A stretch of 33,540 nucleotides of DNA from Flavobacteriia bacterium (lineage in GTDB: Bacteria > Bacteroidota > Bacteroidia > Flavobacteriales_D > Crocinitomicaceae), in the NCBI GenBank assembly GCA_016178305.1, contig JACOTM010000062.1, forward strand, positions 1-33,540, given 5' to 3'. The notes below the pieces were generated by a model. It had not been told where the DNA came from, made no database searches, and was given only the letters and a program-made list of their open reading frames with translations. Each line of letters begins with the position of its first letter. Position 1 is the stretch's first letter. Shown one piece after another: positions 1-6,104 of the stretch. Position numbers and translations under genes: made by a program.

Positions 1-132
1 AATAAAGCCGCAATCACTCAGTAGAATTCGAAAAAGAATTTTAATTAGTTAAAAATTGTGAATCAATTGCAAAAGTTGGAAACAAGGAACAGAGAAAAAA
101 AAGTCCAAACAAATTCAAAATTTAAATTCAAA
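1..132. other. Upstream end of window, no supported gene
   Basis: All three plus frames meet a stop within the first 52 bases (stops at 3-5, 22-24 and 50-52). Any of these could be the end of a gene that starts before the window, but too few codons remain to identify one. The rest is AT-rich and leads into the hairpin at 133-168. Confidence 0.3.
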
Positions 133-168
133 ACTTAAGCGTTTCTTAACTTAAGTGAACGTTTTTTT
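133..168 (+). terminator. Hairpin plus T-run, probable terminator of a gene upstream of the window
   Basis: ACTTAAG (133-139) and CTTAAGT (150-156) are perfect inverted repeats around a 10-nt loop, followed within 6 nt by a run of seven T (162-168). The stem is short and AT-rich, so it is only moderately stable. A promoter-like element for the next genes begins 14 bases further on, which fits a transcript boundary here. Confidence 0.4.
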
Positions 169-181
169 ATATAAAACGGCT

Positions 182-189
182 TAGTTTTG
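182..189 (+). promoter_or_regulatory. Bacteroidota -7 element (TAGTTTTG)
   Basis: TAGTTTTG matches the TAnnTTTG -7 consensus of Bacteroidota promoters and lies 34 bases upstream of the ATG at 224. No clear TTTG/TTG -33 box is seen at the usual 19-21 nt upstream; there is only a T-run. It would serve the small ORF at 224 and the DUF2867 gene at 340. Confidence 0.35.
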
Positions 190-223
190 TGAAAAATACA
201 GACATAATTAATACACATTAATA

Positions 224-334
224 ATGAAAAAAAATATCCTTTGCAATATTATTATTATCTTAATTCAATTATTTTGCTCAAAACATAATCACATTGCAAC
301 CAGATGCTATCTCTGGAAAGATTCTGAAATCTGA
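224..334 (+). CDS. Possible 36-residue lipoprotein-like peptide or decayed gene remnant
   Basis: An ATG at 224 opens 36 codons ending TGA at 332-334. The start MKKN is followed by a hydrophobic run (IIIILIQLF) and a Cys-Ser, resembling a lipoprotein signal peptide with a lipobox-like QLFC. The remaining 16 residues match nothing I recognise. The stop is 5 nt before the ATG of the DUF2867 gene, so the two would be cotranscribed. A different frame (291-344) reads through the same bases with plausible residues and ends at TAA 345-347, so this may be a frameshifted remnant of a longer lipoprotein. It could also be a non-coding leader. Confidence 0.3.
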   Translation: MKKNILCNIIIILIQLFCSKHNHIATRCYLWKDSEI

Positions 335-339
335 CTTTT

Positions 340-891
340 ATGAATAAAAAAATCAAGAAAATAACGCATTCAAAACTTCCTGAACAATCAATACTTAACT
401 TAGATTCTTCAAATTTTCATTTTATTGATAGTTTTCAGGGAATTATAGATGATCCTCAAAATGAAATCACTTCATTAATGGTTGGAAAAGCTTTTTTTAC
501 AAGTTCACCTAAATGGGTTGAAAAATTATTCGCTTTTCGGAATAAAATAGTTTCACTTTTCGGTTTAAAAACTTCAGGAAAAGCAGTCAATAGAAAAGAA
601 CTATTAGATAATTTTAAATGTGAAACTGGGGAGCAGTTAGGTCTTTTTAAGGTGTTCGGTAAAAACGAACAAGAAGTTGTCTTAGGAGAAGATGATAAAC
701 ATTTAAACTTTCGAATTTCATTATTTCTTAGTCCTGACAAAAATGATTGGAATAAAAAAACACTGACTATATCTACAACAGTTGTATTTAATAATCGGTT
801 TGGAAGGCTCTATTTTTTACCCGTAAAACCATTTCACAAACGTATCGTACCTCTAATGTTAAAGGGAATTATTAAACAATTAAAAAAATAA
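340..891 (+). CDS. DUF2867 domain protein
   Basis: The 183-residue product matches the DUF2867 family over most of its length: a DSF start to the domain near residues 29-31, a WVEKLFAFRNKIVSLFGLK segment (about 60-78), and a C-terminal half rich in beta strands ending with FNNRFGRLYFLPVKPFHK. There is no signal peptide or membrane helix, so it should be cytoplasmic. DUF2867 occurs alone or at the C-terminus of short-chain dehydrogenase-like proteins; its activity is unknown. The gene follows a tiny ORF by 5 nt and converges with the minus-strand operon ending at 945. ATG 340 is the only ATG upstream of the conserved region. Confidence 0.75.
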   Translation: MNKKIKKITHSKLPEQSILNLDSSNFHFIDSFQGIIDDPQNEITSLMVGKAFFTSSPKWVEKLFAFRNKIVSLFGLKTSGKAVNRKELLDNFKCETGEQLGLFKVFGKNEQEVVLGEDDKHLNFRISLFLSPDKNDWNKKTLTISTTVVFNNRFGRLYFLPVKPFHKRIVPLMLKGIIKQLKK

Positions 892-903
892 ACATTGTTA
901 TTA

Positions 904-938
904 GTCTAGAATCTCAGGTTTTAAAGATTAATTTAGAC
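904..938. terminator. Imperfect hairpin between convergent genes
   Basis: GTCTA-g-AATCT (904-914) can pair with AGATT-aatt-TAGAC (925-938) around a 10-nt loop, giving two 5-bp stems split by an asymmetric bulge. It sits in the 53-bp gap between the convergent DUF2867 and DUF2459 genes, where a bidirectional terminator would be expected. There is no strong T-run on either strand, so support is mainly positional. Confidence 0.3.
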
Positions 939-944
939 AGATTC

Positions 945-1634
945 TTAATATTTAGAAAAAATTCCAGCATTGAAAGGTGTCCACAGACATGCCGGTAAAT
1001 CTGCACTTTTTAAACCTGAATTAATCCATGAGTTGCAAGTATGAAACATCCCATAGCGACCATTAGCCTGATAAAAGGCATCCGATTCCCAATTTCCTTT
1101 GTTCTTTATACAATCAAATCCACCTGATTTCTTTTTTTTTAAGGTTTTAAGAACATATTTAGTCACTAATGAATATTGCTTTGTTGTAATATTCAGTTCA
1201 ACAACATTTTCAGGAAATTCCTCTTTTCTTAAATAATTTACATGAACAGCGGATTTACCTAAATAAAAAGCCGCCTCAAAAGCTGTTGAAAATTTTAAGT
1301 CAGACCATTCTGGTGTGTGTAAGAAAAAACCTTGGTCTCCCCATCCAACAGCTATGAAGTTTTTTGTTGAATCATTGGCTTTGGTATCCGTCATTAAAAA
1401 TACTTTAGACCAATCTTGTTTATTTGCGTTTACGGGGAAAATAAAATCAGTATGTATCCCATCTGACTTCATATAAATAGTAACATCTTTTCCTGTTGCT
1501 TTCTCTCCAACTGTTATAACCATGCCTATTAAAGCAATTGTTAGATAACAAACAACAAAAGCAAAGAAAAATTCGATGCTCCCGATTATTTTTTTCGAAA
1601 GATACTTTAATATGTTTAAGATTTGTGTTCCCAA
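945..1634 (-). CDS. DUF2459 / TIGR02117 family membrane-anchored protein
   Basis: The 229-residue product has one N-terminal membrane segment (about residues 16-40, IEFFFAFVVCYLTIALIG) followed by an exported domain. The domain matches the DUF2459/TIGR02117 family: DGIHTDFIFPV (about 58-68), VGWGDQGFFLHTPEWSDL (about 96-113) and a C-terminal HTCNSWINSGLKSADLP. The His, Cys and Trp in these motifs are family-conserved, but no enzymatic role is established. The start is TTG at 1632-1634, because the first internal ATG (residue 38) would remove the membrane segment. The gene overlaps the end of the WD40 gene by 19 bases, so translation is probably coupled. It is the last gene of the comA operon. 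Confidence 0.75.
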   Translation of the reverse strand: MGTQILNILKYLSKKIIGSIEFFFAFVVCYLTIALIGMVITVGEKATGKDVTIYMKSDGIHTDFIFPVNANKQDWSKVFLMTDTKANDSTKNFIAVGWGDQGFFLHTPEWSDLKFSTAFEAAFYLGKSAVHVNYLRKEEFPENVVELNITTKQYSLVTKYVLKTLKKKKSGGFDCIKNKGNWESDAFYQANGRYGMFHTCNSWINSGLKSADLPACLWTPFNAGIFSKY

Positions 1635-2506
1635 ATTAATATTTTTTTATCATCGCCAAAAGTAGCGAATTTATTTTCAGAAATTTTAACCAAACCATTA
1701 ATAGAATGCTTATGTCCACCTGTTTTTAAATCTAAACGTTGTATAAACCCAAAAGATTGAGAATCCCAAATTTTAATAGTTTTATCTCTACTTACACTAA
1801 TAAATTGGTTATCATCATTAACAAAAAGTAAATCATAGATAACAAAATGATGTGCCGGAATTTCCAGCATTAATTTTTCAGAATCAAAATCCCAAATTTT
1901 TAATTTAGCATCTTTACCACCAGATATTAGAACATTTTGTGTTGGGTGGAAAACAGTGATAGAGGTCCCTCCTTTATGTGCCTTTTCAATCGTTTTAATT
2001 TCGTTAAAGCCTTTAGTTTCAAAAACGCGAATTGAACCATCTTGACAAGAAAGCACCAATAAATTGCCTTCTTTTGAGCATTTTATTTTTCGAATTTTAC
2101 CGCAATTAAGAGGTAGATAAATTAAAAGGCTTAAATTTTCACTATCCCATACAGAAAGGTTTCCATCTGCATCACCACAATAAAAATGCTTTTTGATAGA
2201 ATTGTTTTCTAAAGCAAATATCCCTTTTAGATGCTGCGTAAAATGTTTTACTTCTATTTTTTGAAAAATATCTATTATATGAACAGACCCATTTGATAAG
2301 CCAATCACACCTAAATTTTCAGAAATAAAAACAATGGAATAAACGGATTGACCTAGATTTATTGCAAATTTATCTTGCAGACCGTTTTCAATATTCCAAC
2401 GCGTAACATATTTGTCAGCACTACCAGAGTACAATTGATTTAAATGAAAAATTCCGCAGTAAATAGCTGCGGAATGTCCTATTATTTCTTTTGATTTTTG
2501 AAACAT
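1616..2506 (-). CDS. WD40 repeat protein, seven repeats
   Basis: The 296-residue product is almost entirely WD40 repeats. Seven can be counted, each ending in a WD-like dipeptide or equivalent: RWNI, HIIDI, VWDS, VFET, IWDF, IWDS and IWEH. GH or AH dipeptides open several of them (residues about 10, 176, 217 and 264). Seven repeats make one complete beta-propeller with nothing left over, so it is probably a pure interaction scaffold. There is no signal peptide, so it is cytoplasmic. The ATG directly abuts the TAA of the upstream ComA gene (TAAATG), and the 3' end overlaps the DUF2459 gene, so the three form one translation-coupled operon. The partner protein cannot be read from the sequence. 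Confidence 0.85.
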   Translation of the reverse strand: MFQKSKEIIGHSAAIYCGIFHLNQLYSGSADKYVTRWNIENGLQDKFAINLGQSVYSIVFISENLGVIGLSNGSVHIIDIFQKIEVKHFTQHLKGIFALENNSIKKHFYCGDADGNLSVWDSENLSLLIYLPLNCGKIRKIKCSKEGNLLVLSCQDGSIRVFETKGFNEIKTIEKAHKGGTSITVFHPTQNVLISGGKDAKLKIWDFDSEKLMLEIPAHHFVIYDLLFVNDDNQFISVSRDKTIKIWDSQSFGFIQRLDLKTGGHKHSINGLVKISENKFATFGDDKKILIWEHKS

Positions 2507-3361
2507 TTATGCTTCTTCTTCAATAATTTCATTTTCATCATTCACTTGTTTCAAACGCTCAGCATAATCTTCTGGTAAGAATTCGAAAAAAGTATCACCT
2601 CTTAATCCTAGTCTTAAGCATTCTAATGGAATAATATCATTTGGAGCTATATTTCCTAAATTTACATTTTGACCAAAAAGTTTAATAAACCATACTTGTT
2701 GGTTTTTTTGAGGAGCTTCCCAAAGAATATTTCCAGGATCAACTTTTGCAATAATTTTATTAATAAGATAAGTATGTGCTGTTCCATTTGGTCTAAATAC
2801 ACCTACATTTCCAGCTTCACGACCTTCTGCGATTACTTTCCATGAACCAGCTTCCAATTCGGTACTCATCATTTTTACCCATTTTGTAGGTGATACAATA
2901 ATCCCCGAATCTTTCGAACCTACTTCTGACATTACTGTTCTGGTTTTTGAAAGGCGACTAATTAATTTGCATTTTTCATCATGATCCATAATGATTGAAC
3001 CATCCGAAATTTCAGCTAAATCTAAATTATATTTATCTAATAAACGGACATAATCTTCAAATTTTCCTCTTGCATGAAAAGCTTCGAATAATGTACCTCC
3101 CAAATAAGGTCTTATGCCAGCTGATTTATATAAATTAATTTTTTCTTGAAAATCGTTTGTAACATAAGCTGTACCAAATCCAAATTTGACAACATCAGTC
3201 AAATGAGCAGAAGCTTGAATAAAATTTTCTGTTTCTCGAAGACTTAAACCTTTGTCCATCATCATAGTTAGACCAGTTTGACGAGGCTTTACAATTCTTT
3301 CAGGTATATATGGTAATTCAAAATTCATAATTTCATCTATATTGGGTGCTAATTTACACAT
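2507..3361 (-). CDS. comA: Phosphosulfolactate synthase-like protein (ComA family)
   Basis: The 284-residue product is full length for the ComA family, a TIM-barrel that adds sulfite to phosphoenolpyruvate to give phosphosulfolactate. Recognisable blocks are RQTGLTMMMDKGLSL (about 27-41), VVKFGFGTAYV (57-67), PYLGGTLFEAFHARGKF (85-101), LAEISDGSI (about 114-122), SEVGSKDSG (145-153) and VIAEGREAGNVGVF (about 176-189). In methanogens the product leads to coenzyme M. Bacteroidota lack that pathway, so sulfolactate or sulfonolipid precursor supply is a more likely role, but this is inference. Homologues usually begin near MNFELP, so ATG 3328 (residue 12) is a serious alternative start. This is the first gene of a three-gene operon with a promoter-like element 55 bases upstream. 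Confidence 0.8.
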   Translation of the reverse strand: MCKLAPNIDEIMNFELPYIPERIVKPRQTGLTMMMDKGLSLRETENFIQASAHLTDVVKFGFGTAYVTNDFQEKINLYKSAGIRPYLGGTLFEAFHARGKFEDYVRLLDKYNLDLAEISDGSIIMDHDEKCKLISRLSKTRTVMSEVGSKDSGIIVSPTKWVKMMSTELEAGSWKVIAEGREAGNVGVFRPNGTAHTYLINKIIAKVDPGNILWEAPQKNQQVWFIKLFGQNVNLGNIAPNDIIPLECLRLGLRGDTFFEFLPEDYAERLKQVNDENEIIEEEA

Positions 3362-3416
3362 TCCAATTGGAATAATTGTTGAAATGAAATAGAATGGACC
3401 GATTTATTTTTCGAAA

Positions 3417-3424
3417 CAAAGATA
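3417..3424 (-). promoter_or_regulatory. -7 element for the comA operon
   Basis: On the minus strand these bases read TATCTTTG, a match to TAnnTTTG. The element lies 55 bases upstream of the 3361 start and 88 bases upstream of the alternative start at 3328. A good TTG -33 box is not seen at the expected distance, so this is a half-match. Confidence 0.35.
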
Positions 3425-3599
3425 AGTTTTGCAATAAAATTCATTTGTGTTATTAATCCGATATTGATTTAAATTTGAGTGTAAAATTTTAATCAAACTC
3501 TAGGTTATTAGATGAGTCACTCCTGATTTGGATAAAAATAGAACTTAATTAATTAATCTCAATTGTTTTGTAAGATACTGGAAATAAAATTTTTATTTC

Positions 3600-3632
3600 T
3601 TTGTGTTTTGTAATTTGATTTCCATATATTTG
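3600..3632 (+). promoter_or_regulatory. Bacteroidota-type promoter of the C25 protease gene
   Basis: TTTG at 3600-3603 (-33 box) and TATATTTG at 3625-3632 (-7 box, matching TAnnTTTG) are separated by 21 nt, within the usual spacing for the housekeeping sigma factor of Bacteroidota. Transcription would start around 3639, leaving a leader of about 20 nt before the ATG at 3661. This is the best full promoter match in the window. Confidence 0.5.
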
Positions 3633-3660
3633 AATTGTTAAACTTTAAAATATAATAACT

Positions 3661-5919
3661 ATGAAAAAACTCTCTCTTTTTGTGGGGCTTATTTCTTTTT
3701 GTTCATTCTCCAATGCACAAAATTTTAAGCTGTTACAATCCAATGAAAATCAAATTGAAATTGAACATTTATTAGCTGAAAAAGGAAATGAATTTGTTAC
3801 AATAAATAATGAACAATATATTTCATATTCTAAAAATCACAAAATAACAACTAAAACTTTGGGTTCGCCAGAACTTCCAATGTTTTCAGAGTCTGTAGTA
3901 GTTCCAAATAAAGGTGCTGTTACCATTAATGTTGAACATGATGGTTATGTCGAATATTCTAATGTAAATATCGCGCCTTCTAAAGGGAGTTTAAAAAGAA
4001 ATGTTAATCCAAATGATGTTCCTTTTACTTTTGGTGCAGCTTATAATCAAAATGAATTTTATCCAGGTGTTTTGGCTTACAACAATGAACCATTTAATAT
4101 TCGAAGTACGAGAGGAACATCTATTACCATTTATCCTTATCAATATAATCCTGTTACAAAAATCTTACGGATTTATCAAAATATACGTGTGAGTGTAACC
4201 ACAAATCCTGCAATTTCTGGATTAAATGAGATTGAAGGAAATTCAGTAAACAATGATGAATTCAACCAAGTTTATGAAAATACATATATCAATCATACTG
4301 ATTTACAGCAAAGATATACGCAAGTAAATGAAATTGGAGAAATGTTAATAATATGTCCGGAAAGTCTTGTGACTCAAATTCAACCTTTAGCTGATTGGAA
4401 AAACCAAAAAGGTATCAAAACAACGATTGCTACTCTTACAACAACAGGGAATACGAGTGCTGCAATAAAGACTTACATTCAAAATTATTACACTAACAAC
4501 CCAAGTTTAATATATATACTATTAGTTGGAGATCATGCTGATGTGCCATCTTATACTTATGGTAATAATGGGACAGATGAATTATGGTCGGATACTTATT
4601 ATGCACAACTTACTGGAGGCACAACAGATCTCCATCCAGACGCTTTTATAGGACGTTTTTCTGGAAATTCATCGCAAATTGTTACAATGGTTAATAGAAC
4701 ATTGGAGTATGAAAAAAATCCAGCGAGTGGTGATTGGATGACTAGAGCTATTGGCATAGGTTCTGATTTAGGGGATGGAATAGGAGATGAAGGAGAAGCG
4801 GATTGGCAGCATGAACGTAATTTAAGAACTAAACTTTTGGCTTTTGGATATACGAATGTAGATGAATTATACGATGGAAATCATACGGGTGCGGATGCTT
4901 CAGGAGATCCTACAGCTGCAAATGTAGTTACGTCTATCAATGGGGGAGCAGGTTTGTTTAATTATACGGGACATGGCGATGATGATTTAATATACACAAG
5001 TAATTTCACAACAACGAATATTAATGCGGCTACTAATAATGGAAAATATCCTTTCGTTGTTTCTGTTGCGTGTAACAATGGGAAGTTTACTGCAGGAAAT
5101 TGTATTTCGGAAGGTTGGTTAAGAAGTTCAAATGGTACTGGACCTAAAGGTGCAATTGCTTCGGTTGGTTCTTCTATCTTAATGGCTTGGGCAGAGCCAA
5201 TGCAAACACAAGATGAAATTGTTGATATATTAACAGGACAATATCCTAGCAATCATAAAACTACAATTGGTGGGCTATTTTACAATTCTCAAATAAGTAT
5301 GCTTGATCAATATAATAACACAAGTTCTCAGGAAGTTATGAAAACTTGGGTCATGTTTGGAGATCCTTCAACATTGTTTAGAGATAAATTGACACAATCA
5401 ATTACGGCATCACATGTTTCATCTACCCCAATGGGTACAACTTCTATTACAGTAAATTGTGCTGTTGAAGGAGCTTTGATATGTATTACACAAAATAATA
5501 TTATACTTGGTACTGGAACAATATCAGGAGGAACAGTTGTAATAACAATAGCAGCAGTCACCAATTCAACTTCCTTATTAGTAACAGCAACACATCAAAA
5601 TTATGCTATTTATCAGGGAAATATAGTTATTTCAGGATCTAGTAATTCGCTATCTGAATTAAATCAAATGGCAAATATTAAAATTTATCCGAATCCAAAT
5701 AATGGTGTTTTGTATGTAGAAAATGCGTTGTCAGAAGATTTAGAATATACTATAAATGTAAGAAACCAAGTTGGTCAAATTTTGTATTCTGAAAAATTTA
5801 ATGGATGTGTTCATATAACTAAAACTATTAATTTATCTAATTTTAGTAAGGGACAATATTTTATTGAAATTGAAAATTCAAAAAATGAAAAGGTTGAAAA
5901 AATAATTGTGTTACAATAA
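3661..5919 (+). CDS. Secreted C25 family (gingipain-like) cysteine protease with T9SS sorting domain
   Basis: The 752-residue product starts with a signal peptide (1-19, cleaved before Gln20) and a propeptide-like region to about residue 220. A peptidase C25 domain covers about 226-575, with motif LVGDHADVPSY, His438 in NYTGHGDD and Cys471 in VSVACNNGKF. The His-Cys spacing of 33 residues equals that of gingipain RgpB (His211/Cys244). An Ig-like module follows (about 585-660), then a type A T9SS sorting domain starting KIYPNPNNG (about 673-752) and ending in a Lys-rich strand and Gln. The protein should pass the inner membrane by Sec, the outer membrane by T9SS, and be surface-attached or released. 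It is monocistronic, with its own promoter and a downstream hairpin. The substrate is not predictable; Arg or Lys specificity cannot be assumed. Confidence 0.9.
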   Translation: MKKLSLFVGLISFCSFSNAQNFKLLQSNENQIEIEHLLAEKGNEFVTINNEQYISYSKNHKITTKTLGSPELPMFSESVVVPNKGAVTINVEHDGYVEYSNVNIAPSKGSLKRNVNPNDVPFTFGAAYNQNEFYPGVLAYNNEPFNIRSTRGTSITIYPYQYNPVTKILRIYQNIRVSVTTNPAISGLNEIEGNSVNNDEFNQVYENTYINHTDLQQRYTQVNEIGEMLIICPESLVTQIQPLADWKNQKGIKTTIATLTTTGNTSAAIKTYIQNYYTNNPSLIYILLVGDHADVPSYTYGNNGTDELWSDTYYAQLTGGTTDLHPDAFIGRFSGNSSQIVTMVNRTLEYEKNPASGDWMTRAIGIGSDLGDGIGDEGEADWQHERNLRTKLLAFGYTNVDELYDGNHTGADASGDPTAANVVTSINGGAGLFNYTGHGDDDLIYTSNFTTTNINAATNNGKYPFVVSVACNNGKFTAGNCISEGWLRSSNGTGPKGAIASVGSSILMAWAEPMQTQDEIVDILTGQYPSNHKTTIGGLFYNSQISMLDQYNNTSSQEVMKTWVMFGDPSTLFRDKLTQSITASHVSSTPMGTTSITVNCAVEGALICITQNNIILGTGTISGGTVVITIAAVTNSTSLLVTATHQNYAIYQGNIVISGSSNSLSELNQMANIKIYPNPNNGVLYVENALSEDLEYTINVRNQVGQILYSEKFNGCVHITKTINLSNFSKGQYFIEIENSKNEKVEKIIVLQ

Positions 5920-5995
5920 GAAAATCTAAGTCTGTCTAAAATTATTTGATAAAAAGATTTTATTGGATTTTTTACTCAAATAAGGTTTGAAATAT

Positions 5996-6023
5996 GGAAG
6001 TCCTAATAAAGGTTAAGACTTCC
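5996..6023. terminator. Short hairpin downstream of the protease gene
   Basis: GGAAGTC (5996-6002) pairs with GACTTCC (6017-6023) around a 14-nt loop. The stem is GC-richer than the surroundings but has no T-run. It lies 77 bases after the protease stop and 28 bases before the stronger hairpin at 6052-6087, so it may help protect or terminate the transcript. Confidence 0.3.
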
Positions 6024-6051
6024 TAAAAATCAAATTAGTCTAATTTATATT

Positions 6052-6087
6052 ATTCAAATGGGAAGTGTAATAATTTCCCATTTGAAT
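6052..6087. terminator. Strong bidirectional hairpin terminator between convergent operons
   Basis: A perfect 13-bp inverted repeat, ATTCAAATGGGAA (6052-6064) and TTCCCATTTGAAT (6075-6087), encloses a 10-nt loop. On the plus strand it runs directly into TTTT (6087-6090). It lies between the protease gene ending at 5919 and the minus-strand kinase gene ending at 6105, so it is positioned to stop transcription from both sides. The minus-strand exit is AT-rich but lacks a clean T-run. Confidence 0.65.
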
Positions 6088-6104
6088 TTTCAAAAAATAA
6101 AGGT

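Noticed and set aside
4962-5564. Two minus-strand ORFs (4962-5252 and 5328-5564)
   Set aside because: Both are antisense shadows of the C25 protease catalytic and Ig-like regions, with no promoter or recognisable domain.
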